From Candidatus Melainabacteria bacterium (GTDB lineage: Bacteria > Cyanobacteriota > Vampirovibrionia > Obscuribacterales > Obscuribacteraceae), in NCBI GenBank assembly GCA_003242885.1, contig QKMZ01000007.1, positions 91,146-155,145 on the forward strand: a stretch of DNA of 64,000 nucleotides, in the 5' to 3' direction. Below are positions 1 to 7,972 of this stretch, one piece after another. Numbering within the stretch: position 1 is the stretch's first letter; each line of letters begins with the position of its first letter. Under the pieces are notes generated by a model. The model did not search any database and was not told the DNA's origin. It worked only from the letters and a program-made list of their open reading frames with translations. Both the position numbers and the translations under genes were made by a program.

Positions 1-212
1 TTCTTGGCGATTTCTACAACTTGCGCGGCGTCCAAATATACCTTTTGAGGTTGCCCTTCCAATTGATAGGCTTCGTCGGCAAGGCTGACGTGACGGCTCA
101 ATTTGTCCGGTTCGGAGTAAATGGCGACTGTTTTTATGCCCATCTCGCGGCAGGCAGTGATGACACGAACAGCAATTTCCGAACGGTTGGCAATTAGAAC
201 TTTCTTGATCAT
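1..212 (-). CDS. Biotin carboxylase / acyl-CoA carboxylase alpha subunit, N-terminal fragment
   Basis: The reverse strand opens with ATG at 210-212 and reads MIKKVLIANRSEIAVRVI, the first beta-strand and ATP-grasp entry typical of biotin carboxylases (family form ANRGEIA; here Ser replaces Gly). About 70 residues are visible, including the IYSEPD and LADEAY segments that end the biotin carboxylase N-terminal lobe. The enzyme carboxylates biotin using ATP and bicarbonate. The fragment cannot separate AccC from the longer propionyl/3-methylcrotonyl-CoA carboxylase alpha subunits or pyruvate carboxylase. The divergent neighbour is a 3-hydroxyacyl-CoA dehydrogenase, so an acyl-CoA role is reasonable. 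The gene continues beyond the left edge. Confidence 0.82.
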   Translation of the reverse strand, partial: MIKKVLIANRSEIAVRVITACREMGIKTVAIYSEPDKLSRHVSLADEAYQLEGQPQKVYLDAAQVVEIAK

Positions 213-453
213 GGCTTCAGGAGTTTCCTCAAGTGATTTCTGGAATTATCCGCAAGATATCTGGTGGGAAACAAACCCTACCAAATAATGAAGCAATAAG
301 CCCAATTCGAAATGTTCAATTTATGTCAAGGGAAATGTAGAGGTACAGAAGTTGCCCGATCCTGACAGTTCACGCACTGTTGGCGCTGTATTCTGGGCAT
401 TTTTGAGGATGGTACGATCAGTCGTTATTCACGTTTTTGAGGGGGCAAAGGTA

Positions 454-1332
454 ATGGCAACCGGGTCCGGTATAACGACTGTTTTCATAGCCGGCAGTGG
501 CTTCATGGGTACAGGTATCGCTTTTTTGATCGCAACCAGGACAAAGGCGAAAGTTTATATCTACGACATTTCCAAAGCCTCATTGCGTAAGGCTAATGAA
601 ACCCTCGAGAAGTACGGCAGGACCTCCATTGACAAAAAGATCCTCGACCCCGAAGATGTCGCCGAAGCGCTCAAGCGCATTGTTTCCACCGAGCGCTTGC
701 AAGATGCGGTCTATTGCGACCTGGTTATTGAAGCGATTGCTGAAAACCTTGAAGTGAAGCAAGAGCTCTTCAAGTCACTCGATGAGATTTGCGACAAGAA
801 GGCTATCTTCGCGTCTAATACTAGCTCTCTTTCCATCACTTCAATTGCCGCGGCAACCAAGCGCTCTGACCGCGTGATGGGCATGCACTTCTTTTCACCG
901 GCACACGTAATGAAGCTTGTAGAGCTGATTCCAGGTTTCGATACTTCGGATGCTACCTTGCAGACCGTCACTCAGTTTGGCAATGAGTTGGGTAAAACCT
1001 TGATCCGCTCGAAAGATATGCCAGGCTTTATCACCACGAGATTGGGTCTTTGTTTGATCAATGAAGCCGCGTTCGCTCTCATGGAAGGACTTTCCACACC
1101 GGAAGATATCGACCAGGGTATGAAACTCGGCTACAACCATCCGATGGGACCGCTCGAATTGGGCGATTTCGTTGGATTGGACATTGTTTTGCACGTTATG
1201 GAAGTGCTTCAAGAAGGCTTCGGCGACCCCAAGTATCGTCCTTGCCCGGTAATCAAACAGCTCGTAAACGCCGGACACCTCGGACGTAAAACCGGTCGCG
1301 GCTTCTATAAGTATGAGGCCAAAAAGTGTTGA
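454..1332 (+). CDS. 3-hydroxyacyl-CoA (3-hydroxybutyryl-CoA) dehydrogenase
   Basis: This NAD-dependent enzyme oxidises 3-hydroxyacyl-CoA to 3-ketoacyl-CoA (or the reverse) in beta-oxidation or butyrate/PHB-type metabolism. The Rossmann motif GSGFMGTG is at residues 14-21, and the SNTSSLSI segment is near 119. The catalytic His lies in GMHFFSP (near 142), with its Glu partner in KLVELI. PGFITTRLG replaces the usual PGF-x-x-NR. I place the start at ATG 454, which gives 292 aa, the family's usual length. The frame is open upstream to a TTG at 352, but the extra 34 residues are unlike the family and precede the Rossmann strand. Its end overlaps the next gene by 7 nt, so the two are probably co-transcribed. 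Confidence 0.88.
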   Translation: MATGSGITTVFIAGSGFMGTGIAFLIATRTKAKVYIYDISKASLRKANETLEKYGRTSIDKKILDPEDVAEALKRIVSTERLQDAVYCDLVIEAIAENLEVKQELFKSLDEICDKKAIFASNTSSLSITSIAAATKRSDRVMGMHFFSPAHVMKLVELIPGFDTSDATLQTVTQFGNELGKTLIRSKDMPGFITTRLGLCLINEAAFALMEGLSTPEDIDQGMKLGYNHPMGPLELGDFVGLDIVLHVMEVLQEGFGDPKYRPCPVIKQLVNAGHLGRKTGRGFYKYEAKKC

Positions 1333-2567
1333 TACTTTTCTCCTTCTTGATGGCGAATACGGTTCTAATTTCCTGCTTGCTGGGGATGACCATCGCTTTC
1401 TATGCGCTTCTGCGCCGAGTGGAGAATTGCAAAATACCCGACCGCGATCTGCCTTTTATCTCAGTTGTGATTCCCGCCCGCAACGAAGAAGCGAAAATCG
1501 GACGGTGTCTGGAATCAATGCTGGCACAGAATTATCCGAATTTCGAGATCGTCGTAATCGATGACAGATCTACCGACAAAACTGCAGAGATTATTGAAAG
1601 CTACGCTAAAAAAGATAATCGAATCAAATTTGTTCGCGGCAAAGATGCGCCAGATGGCTGGGTCGGCAAGTGTAATGCGCTGGCTTTTGCAGTTGGTTTT
1701 GCCTCGGGCGATTGGTACATTTTTACTGACGCTGACACCTGTCACCAGCCGAATTCGCTGCGTGATGCGATTGGTTATGCAATCACGAACAAAGTCGATT
1801 TGGTTTCGTTCGTTCCATTGCAAGAACTGGGGAGCTTCTTCGAGCGCATGGTGATGACTGTTTTGCTCTCATCCTTTGTGCTGGGCGATGCGTTTCACAC
1901 AGTCAACGACCCTCTGGCAAAACGGGCTTATGCCTATGGGCAGTACATCATATGCCGCCGTCGTCCTTATCTTGCTCTGGGCGGGCACCAGTCAGTGCGC
2001 GATACCATTGTTGAAGATCACGCTCTCGGGCGCGTTTTCAAAGAAAAGGGCTACAAGATTGCCGTCGCAGACGGGAAAAACCTTTATCGAGTGCGTATGT
2101 ACATGGACTTAGATTCGATGTGGCAAGGTTGGACGAAAAACCTTTATTCGCTTATCGATAGCAGTCCAGTGCATCTTCTGTGCATTTTGAGCAGCTTGAA
2201 TATGACTGTGGTTATGCCGTTTATCAATGTTCTGATTGTGGCTTCGCTCTGGATCAGTCATCCGGCCGACCACTTCACGCCGTTCTCTACTATGCTCGTC
2301 GCTTGCCAGTTCTTGATGCTGATTGTTTGGTTCAGACTGACAGCAGAGCACAGAACAGGTGTTAATCCGCTCTATTTCCTGACCATGCCTTTTGGCGCCG
2401 CGTGCGTTACCATGCTGCACCTCCACTCTGCTTATCTGGTTTTGTTCGGCAAAGAAGTGAGCTGGAAAGGGCGCCGCTACACCGTCAATACTTCCAAGAC
2501 AATCCGCTCTCACAGGGCAGGTCAAGAGACTCTGGAAAATGCGCTGTCGTCCGATTCTGGCGAGTGA
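1326..2567 (+). CDS. Membrane-associated family 2 glycosyltransferase (HpnB/CrtQ-like)
   Basis: A 413-residue GT2 enzyme with an N-terminal membrane helix, a cytosolic GT-A domain and three or four C-terminal hydrophobic segments. The nucleotide-sugar-binding motifs are VVIPARNEE (near 45), IDDRSTD (near 78) and the metal-binding TDAD (near 134). A WQGWTKN motif stands where related enzymes have QxxRW. It resembles glycosyltransferases that modify carotenoid or hopanoid lipids, but the acceptor cannot be read from the sequence. I chose GTG 1326 because GAGG at 1315-1318 is spaced 7 nt from it. This start overlaps the dehydrogenase stop, which suggests translational coupling. A close paralogue lies at 3923-5170 on the other strand. 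Confidence 0.8.
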   Translation: MLILFSFLMANTVLISCLLGMTIAFYALLRRVENCKIPDRDLPFISVVIPARNEEAKIGRCLESMLAQNYPNFEIVVIDDRSTDKTAEIIESYAKKDNRIKFVRGKDAPDGWVGKCNALAFAVGFASGDWYIFTDADTCHQPNSLRDAIGYAITNKVDLVSFVPLQELGSFFERMVMTVLLSSFVLGDAFHTVNDPLAKRAYAYGQYIICRRRPYLALGGHQSVRDTIVEDHALGRVFKEKGYKIAVADGKNLYRVRMYMDLDSMWQGWTKNLYSLIDSSPVHLLCILSSLNMTVVMPFINVLIVASLWISHPADHFTPFSTMLVACQFLMLIVWFRLTAEHRTGVNPLYFLTMPFGAACVTMLHLHSAYLVLFGKEVSWKGRRYTVNTSKTIRSHRAGQETLENALSSDSGE

Positions 2568-2684
2568 AGTGTCTTTAGTGCTATCCTCTTTTGAGGAGCG
2601 TTGCTGTCGACGTTCCTGTGGCATCTGTACTAAATAATAGGGCCGGGTTCTCTTTCTGAGCCCAATCATGAGCCAGCATCGACG

Positions 2685-3896
2685 TTGAGCCGTCCCATCC
2701 TAGTTGCTACTTCATTTTGCCTGTGCTCGCTCGCTCTGGTTGCTCTTTTGTCTGAAGCACTGGCGGAGCCGGTGGCGTCTAGAATGCCTGGACTTCAGGG
2801 CGAAAGTCATGAAAGCCTTTGGGAGCGCTATAACAAATTCGGCAAAAAGGCTCTCGATGTCGCGGACTACGGTCGCGCCAAGTTGATGTTTGAATTAGCA
2901 TTGATAGAAGCGAAGAAAAATCCCGGCGATGAGTCGCGTGGGGGAAGTGATCTTTCGCTGAAGATAGCGGCAGCGACTAATAATTTGGCGGAAGCTCACA
3001 GGCTGTCAGGCGAGTATAAAGAAGCGGAGATTCTATTTAAGGAAGCGCTGGCGCTCAAAGAAAAAGCGCTGGGTGAAGAAAACATGTCTGTCGCCAACAC
3101 GCTAAACAATCTAGCCGTGCTGTACCAGAACATGGCTAATTATTCCGAAGCGGAGAAGCTGTACAAGAAGGCTCTCGCCATCGAAGAGAAGGTTTCGTCG
3201 CAAGAAAACGCGCCGATTGCAACTAGCTTGAATAATCTCGGAGCGTTCTACGATCAGCAGGGTCGTTACGCAGAAGCTGAGGCTATGTATAAACGCTCGC
3301 TGTCAATCAAAGAGCGCTTGCTTGGTCCTTCACACCGTGACACCGCTTCATGCGTCAGTAATCTCGGTCTTCTCTATATGCACAAAAAAGAGTACGACAA
3401 AGCTGAGTCGTATTACAAACGCGCATTGACTATCCGAGAAGCTACGCTTGGTCCTAATCATCCTTTGGTCGCAACGGAAATGTCTCACCTGGCAGAGCTG
3501 TATCGCATTGAGAAAAAATACGATAAGGCAGAAGCGCTGCTGGAAAAGGCTATGTTTTTATACGAGAAAAAGTTGGGCATCAACAATCTCGACGCCGCTA
3601 TGTGCATGCTCAATTTAGGTTGCCTCTATGGCGACGAGGGCAAATTGAAAAAAGCCGAACCTCTCTTTCGCCGAACTCTCGGAGTGCGTGATCGCCTTCT
3701 CGGTCCAACGCACCCTGAAACGCTTATTGCATTGAAAGACTATTCTGTTATTTTGAAAAAACTCGGACGAGAAAAGGAAGCAAAAGATCTCGAAGCAAAA
3801 TACAAAACTTTGAAAGATCAAAGCGATAAAGACGCCAAAACCGGCAAGCAAAAGGTTAAGCCTAAGCCACGTAATCTAGAGCGAAATTTAGATTGA
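2685..3896 (+). CDS. Secreted TPR (kinesin light chain-like) protein
   Basis: A 403-residue protein with an N-terminal signal peptide (hydrophobic run near residues 6-27, ending EALAEP) followed by six or seven 42-residue TPR units of the TPR_12/kinesin-light-chain type, such as NNLAxxYxxxxxYxEAExLYKxALxIxE and LGxxHPxxA. The last 35 residues are Lys-rich and probably disordered. TPR superhelices bind peptides or proteins, and no catalytic domain is present. The start is uncertain: no in-frame ATG follows the upstream stop at 2631, so TTG 2685 is the best choice although its Shine-Dalgarno is poor. The gene lies between the two paralogous glycosyltransferases, with the second one convergent 26 nt away. 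Confidence 0.78.
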   Translation: MSRPILVATSFCLCSLALVALLSEALAEPVASRMPGLQGESHESLWERYNKFGKKALDVADYGRAKLMFELALIEAKKNPGDESRGGSDLSLKIAAATNNLAEAHRLSGEYKEAEILFKEALALKEKALGEENMSVANTLNNLAVLYQNMANYSEAEKLYKKALAIEEKVSSQENAPIATSLNNLGAFYDQQGRYAEAEAMYKRSLSIKERLLGPSHRDTASCVSNLGLLYMHKKEYDKAESYYKRALTIREATLGPNHPLVATEMSHLAELYRIEKKYDKAEALLEKAMFLYEKKLGINNLDAAMCMLNLGCLYGDEGKLKKAEPLFRRTLGVRDRLLGPTHPETLIALKDYSVILKKLGREKEAKDLEAKYKTLKDQSDKDAKTGKQKVKPKPRNLERNLD

Positions 3897-3907
3897 ACTT
3901 TCGGCGG

Positions 3908-3921
3908 CACCACATATGGTG
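3908..3921. repeat. 14-bp dyad CACC-N6-GGTG between convergent stops
   Basis: CACCACATATGGTG fills most of the 26-bp gap between two convergent stop codons. It is one copy of a motif also seen, exactly or nearly, at 7039, 16949, 24451, 42980, 51744 and 60991. It could act as a small hairpin in either transcript, but it has no T-run and is weak as a terminator. Confidence 0.35.
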
Positions 3922-3922
3922 G

Positions 3923-5170
3923 CTACTTTGCGAGCTCTTTGATGGGTGTTTCGTACACGCTCAAAGCTTCAACGGCTTCGCCCGGTTGCGGCTCGACTGT
4001 CTTATGCGAATTGACTCGGTACTGTCTGCCTTTCCAGGAAACGTTATTGCCTGAAAGAACCAGATATGCAGAGCGCAGATAGATGGCTGTAACCATGACA
4101 CAGCCGAGCGGAAGGAGCAGGAAGTGATTCCAGTTAACTCCGACGTAAAACTGTTTTGTGCGGCCGTACCAGGCTGCTAGACCAATGAATTCGATTGCTA
4201 CCAAGGGAGCTATGTATTGAAAAATGTGCGGAGGGTGGCCGCTGATGATGCCGGCAACAAGGATACCTAAGTGCACAAAGGGGCTGATTACAGCACCATT
4301 TATCAGCAGAAGTATCATCGCCAGATAGAGCAAATTGCACTCAATTAGAGCATAAGCGTTCTTCGTCCAGCCGAACCAGAGTGATTCGAGATCCTGATAC
4401 ATGCGCACTCTGTAAAGTTTGCAACCATCCACAGCCATGATGTGGAAGCCACTACCTTTCACGCGCTGAGCCAACATGATATCGTCCAGAATTTGGTCGT
4501 GGACGGCTCTGTGCGTGCCGATTGTGTCGTAAGCATTGCGGGAGATGAGGATGTACTGACCGTAAGCATAAGCGCGTACGTGGTTGGGATCGTTGACGCT
4601 GTTCAGCGGATCGCCGGCTAGGAAAGAACCGAGCAATACTGGTGAAACTACTTGCTCCCAGAAGGTGCGTAGTTCTTGCAGGGGCATAAAGCTCACCATG
4701 TCGACTTTGTTAATGATTGCGTAGTCGACGGCGAAGCGCAAAGAATGAGGTTCGTGGCATGTGTCGGCATCGGCAAAAACCAGCCAGCTGCCTCTGGCAT
4801 GGGGGTAGGCTTGCACTAGTGCATTGCACTTTCCTATCCAGCCCGTGGGCGTTTCAGTTCCTTTTATGAATTTGATGTGAGAATGGCGGGACGCAATCTC
4901 TTGAATGATTTCACCGGTTTTATCGGTGGAGCGGTCGTCGATTATGACTATTTCGTAGTTTGGATAGTCTTGCTGGGCAAGTGATTCCAGGCAGCGCGCT
5001 ATTTTTGTTTCTTCGTTGCGAGCCGGAATAATCACCGACACAAACGGTAATTGTTCTACCGGAATGATGGGCGTGCGGATGCGTCGAAAACCAGAAAGAA
5101 AAACGTGCGTAAGCCCGGTCAGGCTTACTATCAAGAGCGTCGTTAGAAAGACTATGGTGAAGATACTCAT
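3923..5170 (-). CDS. Membrane-associated family 2 glycosyltransferase, paralogue of 1326-2567
   Basis: A 415-residue GT2 protein of the same plan as the enzyme at 1326-2567: an N-terminal helix, VIIPARNEE, IDDRSTDKT, ADADTCHEP, AYGQYI, WFGWTKN and C-terminal membrane segments. Both end with SWKGR-x-Y-x-VN-x-x-KT. The two probably arose by duplication and may act on related lipid or polyisoprenoid acceptors; the substrate is unknown. The ATG start at 5170 is clear, but its Shine-Dalgarno is weak. A 370-bp divergent region separates it from the next glycosyltransferase on the other strand. Confidence 0.8.
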   Translation of the reverse strand: MSIFTIVFLTTLLIVSLTGLTHVFLSGFRRIRTPIIPVEQLPFVSVIIPARNEETKIARCLESLAQQDYPNYEIVIIDDRSTDKTGEIIQEIASRHSHIKFIKGTETPTGWIGKCNALVQAYPHARGSWLVFADADTCHEPHSLRFAVDYAIINKVDMVSFMPLQELRTFWEQVVSPVLLGSFLAGDPLNSVNDPNHVRAYAYGQYILISRNAYDTIGTHRAVHDQILDDIMLAQRVKGSGFHIMAVDGCKLYRVRMYQDLESLWFGWTKNAYALIECNLLYLAMILLLINGAVISPFVHLGILVAGIISGHPPHIFQYIAPLVAIEFIGLAAWYGRTKQFYVGVNWNHFLLLPLGCVMVTAIYLRSAYLVLSGNNVSWKGRQYRVNSHKTVEPQPGEAVEALSVYETPIKELAK

Positions 5171-5540
5171 TGCTTTCTGATACCGCGCTTTTTAGTTCTG
5201 AAGTTTTGCCACTGCCGGCGATGATTTGCCATTAACGAGAGTAGAGAAGCTCCGAAACACTGATCGCCTGAGGGGACCGAGCCAGATACCGATTCCCGCA
5301 TCATATCTGCAGAGAGATATTACCATTGGAAAGGCGCTTGCCACGTAGCCTGAAATTCTTTTGTACTGGCATCCTTTGCGTTTGGTAAATCGAATTTAAT
5401 AGACCGGAAGCTGAAACTGGCGTTGTTTCTTTCGGTTGTCAGTTGTTTAGACAAATGGAAGAATAAGCCTTGATACAATTTCTCCGGTTATCCTAAGTAG
5501 TGAATAGGCGACCTCTCAAAACAGGCGACAATCATACGTT
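5171..5540. other. 370-bp divergent intergenic region between two glycosyltransferase genes
   Basis: No reading frame of note. It must hold promoters for both flanking genes. On the plus strand an extended -10 like sequence, TGATACAAT (5471-5479), lies 62 nt before the start at 5541. I find no convincing -35 at 16-18 nt. I found no large hairpin or repeat. Confidence 0.4.
5471..5479 (+). promoter_or_regulatory. Candidate extended -10 element for the 5541 glycosyltransferase
   Basis: TGATACAAT fits the extended -10 form TGnTAnAAT and lies upstream of the gene starting at 5541. The same TGATAC core occurs before mreB at 7868. No good -35 is visible, so this is tentative. Confidence 0.28.
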
Positions 5541-6887
5541 ATGACCAATCGCACAGTTCTAATCTCTCTTTTCTTAGGGATTTGTATCGGGGCCTGGGCT
5601 CTGGACCGCTGGGTTCTGGGCGGCAACGCCATCAACCTATTGCTGGCGTCGATTGTCGCGATCTCAGCAAGCCACATCGTTTGGCTTCTGTCTGTTCAGA
5701 TTAAATGGCACAAAGAGCGCAAGGACCATCCTTTCCAGGTTCCAGAACTGGAATGGACTCCCTACATTAATATCTTTGTGTCTGCCAAAAATGAATCACG
5801 CGTTATCGAAAGTTGCGTGCGTAATCTTTTCAAAATCGACTATCCAAATTTCGATATTTGGGTTATCGATGACGCCTCAACCGACAATACGCTGGAAATT
5901 CTCAAGCGTATGCAGTCAGAACTGCCCCGCCTGAACGTCTTAGCCCGTGCGCCTGGTTCGGTGCCCGGCAAGTCTGCGGCCCTCAATGAATGCTTGCCTC
6001 TCTGCAAAGGCGACATAGTTGCGGTTTTCGATGCCGACTCTTTTGTTAAGCCGGACTTCTTCAAGATTATGGTCCCGCTCCTCAAAGACGACGAAGTGGG
6101 CGCTGTTCAGGCTCAGAAGAAAATTTACGAGCATCAAGAAGGTTTTCTGGTCGATTGCCAGGCTTCCGAGTATGCAATGGACACTTGCTTGCAGATGGGT
6201 CGTACCCTTGTGGGTGGCGCCGTCGAACTGCGCGGCAATGGTCAGCTCGTTAAGCGTGCAGCTCTGGTGGACGTTGGCGGCTGGAACAACAACTCCATTA
6301 CGGACGACCTGGATTTGAGCATGCGTTTGCTCATCCATCGCTACGACATCAAGTTCTGCCCAGATACGGCTGTTTTCGAAGAAGGTGTCGTCAATCTGCG
6401 TTCGCTTTTCCGTCAGCGCCGCCGCTGGGCTGAAGGAAGCATTCGCCGCTATTTGGACTACATCATTCCTCTGCAGTTTCCGTCACATGCATCACTGGTC
6501 GAGCGTTTCGATATATTCTCATTCCTTGTAGAATTTGCCTGGCCGGCGCTCACCTTTATGGCTATTGCCCAGGTTATTGCCGATACCATGCATGGCGTTC
6601 CTAGCGATGCACCGGTTGTATTGGCGGTTTCTATTTTTGCGATTGTGACTATTTGGGTCCCGCTCTACGCTGGTTTGCGTTTTTACCGCAAAGACCTTTC
6701 ACCGTGGGCGGCAATTGTTAATGCCGTAGTCGTAAATTCGTATATTTTCGCGCTCTGGACGCCATGCGTTGTGGTTTCAATCTGGCAAATCATGTTCCGT
6801 AGCAAAGCATCGACATGGAAGCCCACCCAGCATTTTGGCAGTGTAGAGAGCCAAACACACTTAACTGACGCCGGATCTTCGGTCTAG
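5541..6887 (+). CDS. Processive family 2 glycosyltransferase (cellulose/poly-GlcNAc synthase-like)
   Basis: A 448-residue membrane GT2 enzyme. Two N-terminal hydrophobic segments (residues 1-45) precede a GT-A domain with DDASTDNT, FDADS (near 163), ITDDLDLS (near 253; catalytic base region) and RQRRRWAEG (near 291; the QxxRW motif of processive synthases). Hydrophobic segments follow near 325-350, 355-375 and 385-410. The full motif set is that of enzymes that polymerise and extrude beta-linked polysaccharide, such as PgaC, hyaluronan synthase or BcsA. No PgaB deacetylase, BcsB or PilZ domain is visible nearby, so the product is undetermined. It differs clearly from the two shorter GT2 paralogues to its left. 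Confidence 0.82.
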   Translation: MTNRTVLISLFLGICIGAWALDRWVLGGNAINLLLASIVAISASHIVWLLSVQIKWHKERKDHPFQVPELEWTPYINIFVSAKNESRVIESCVRNLFKIDYPNFDIWVIDDASTDNTLEILKRMQSELPRLNVLARAPGSVPGKSAALNECLPLCKGDIVAVFDADSFVKPDFFKIMVPLLKDDEVGAVQAQKKIYEHQEGFLVDCQASEYAMDTCLQMGRTLVGGAVELRGNGQLVKRAALVDVGGWNNNSITDDLDLSMRLLIHRYDIKFCPDTAVFEEGVVNLRSLFRQRRRWAEGSIRRYLDYIIPLQFPSHASLVERFDIFSFLVEFAWPALTFMAIAQVIADTMHGVPSDAPVVLAVSIFAIVTIWVPLYAGLRFYRKDLSPWAAIVNAVVVNSYIFALWTPCVVVSIWQIMFRSKASTWKPTQHFGSVESQTHLTDAGSSV

Positions 6888-6970
6888 TTATGCCTCTTCA
6901 GTAGTGGCTGAGACGTGCGGAGCCGTGCTTTATCTGTTTGCTTGTTTTGCGCTTTGAACATCTTTGGCAT

Positions 6971-7438
6971 CTAGTATGGTGCATACCCTAATGACCAGAT
7001 CGATATGGCTTTGATGTATTCGGGTGCTAGTAGAGAGCAACCAAATACGGTGGCACCTGCGGCTATCGAAATCATTGATTCACGCTTCGAGACTCTCAAT
7101 CGAAGCACTCCGACTACAGTGCGAAATACACCGGTAATGAGCCCGCATAGATGTATGCCGCGTGCGATTTGTCGTATCAGCAGTCCCAGTTCTTGCGGGC
7201 ACAAAACAGTAACGGAAAATTGATTGCGTTGATAAGAATTGATCATGTCGCCTCTATAAAATCGCGACTTGAGCAGCTTTCCTACGGGATGTTTCACTTC
7301 TCTGGACAGTGGCGCCAGCATCTTATGAGTGACAACAGCGCTGGCGTACTGGGCGTTTACAAAGGAAAAGACCAAAATCAAAACCAGCGAAATTCCGGCT
7401 GCTTTCATGGCTATTTGTGCCAGTCTCTTTGAGGTCAC
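6971..7438 (-). CDS. Hypothetical membrane/secreted protein
   Basis: A 155-residue protein I do not recognise. An N-terminal hydrophobic segment (residues 11-33, ending QYASA) could be a signal peptide. The mature part has a short basic stretch (RFYRGD), two moderately hydrophobic segments near 85-105 and 120-140, and no catalytic motif. The start is GTG 7438, supported by GGGAG about 9 nt upstream; ATG 7408 is an alternative but lacks a Shine-Dalgarno. It is divergent from the Hfq-like gene and convergent with the processive glycosyltransferase. A CCAAATACGGTG copy of the dispersed dyad lies inside its 3' part. Confidence 0.55.
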   Translation of the reverse strand: MTSKRLAQIAMKAAGISLVLILVFSFVNAQYASAVVTHKMLAPLSREVKHPVGKLLKSRFYRGDMINSYQRNQFSVTVLCPQELGLLIRQIARGIHLCGLITGVFRTVVGVLRLRVSKRESMISIAAGATVFGCSLLAPEYIKAISIWSLGYAPY

Positions 7439-7630
7439 TGCCCTTACTCCCGAGTAAATTAGATTCTCCTCAAATTCGCCGCCTGCCAGAATGAGTTAGG
7501 CACTGAAAGATGATCAGGGTTATTACCGGGTCTGCCTGGCAACCTGGGTGAGTGGGGGCAATCGCCGTGCAGCTGATACCCTTATACGGCGGTCTGCGGA
7601 ATCAGTAATTTTCGGCGCAAGGAGGCACAG

Positions 7631-7852
7631 ATGAGCTCCAAAGAGCATGGCGGCAAACGTCCCAGCGTTGCTGAGCTGGAGAAGTATGTAAGAGAAAAGG
7701 TGCGTCTTGAATTCTTTGTTGCAGGCGGCAAGAGCTATTCGGGGACTTTGCGCTGGTTCGACGAAGATGCTTTTGCCTTGTCCACAAAAGATGGAGAGCC
7801 CCTGACACTGCTGAAGAGTAGTGTGATCGGATATAAACCTGTCACCACTTAG
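7631..7852 (+). CDS. Divergent Hfq / LSm-type RNA-binding protein
   Basis: A 73-residue protein with an Sm-like layout. After a short helix (VAELEKYVREK), the strand pattern VRLEFFVAGGKSYSGTLRWF followed by DEDAFALST resembles Hfq Sm1 (xVxVxLxNGxxLxGxIxxFDxFxVxL). LTLLKSSVIGYKP sits where Hfq has its Sm2 strand (Y/F-KHAIS). The KHA motif is lost, as in other divergent, cyanobacterial-type Hfq proteins. Hfq hexamers bind RNA; in cyanobacteria the homologue has been linked to the type IV pilus. The start at ATG 7631 is well supported by AAGGAGG 7 nt upstream. It lies 120 bp before mreB on the same strand. The assignment rests on pattern, not on a search. Confidence 0.55.
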   Translation: MSSKEHGGKRPSVAELEKYVREKVRLEFFVAGGKSYSGTLRWFDEDAFALSTKDGEPLTLLKSSVIGYKPVTT

Positions 7853-7876
7853 CAAGCCGGAAGCCCTGATACTATG
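7849..7876 (+). promoter_or_regulatory. Candidate promoter for the mreB operon
   Basis: TTAGCA (7849-7854) and TACTAT (7871-7876) are separated by 16 nt, with an extended TG at 7868-7869. The initiation point would be near 7883, about 90 nt before the mreB start. The -35 matches four of six consensus positions. The 16-mer CCCTGATACTATGCCG at 7864-7879 recurs with one change at 38102-38117. Confidence 0.4.
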
Positions 7877-7972
7877 CCGATTAGCGTGTTAGCCAATGGG
7901 CTTTCGTGCTAGACTTAACGCTGGTAGCGCCTAATTTACCTGTCCGCTTCTTTCGTCATCAGCAGGGGTTTC

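Noticed and set aside
352..453. N-terminal extension of the 3-hydroxyacyl-CoA dehydrogenase from TTG 352
   Set aside because: The extra residues do not belong to the Rossmann fold and ATG 454 gives the usual family length.
2109..2669. A 186-codon antisense frame over the first glycosyltransferase
   Set aside because: Arg/Gln/His-rich shadow product without a domain; the plus-strand glycosyltransferase is certain.
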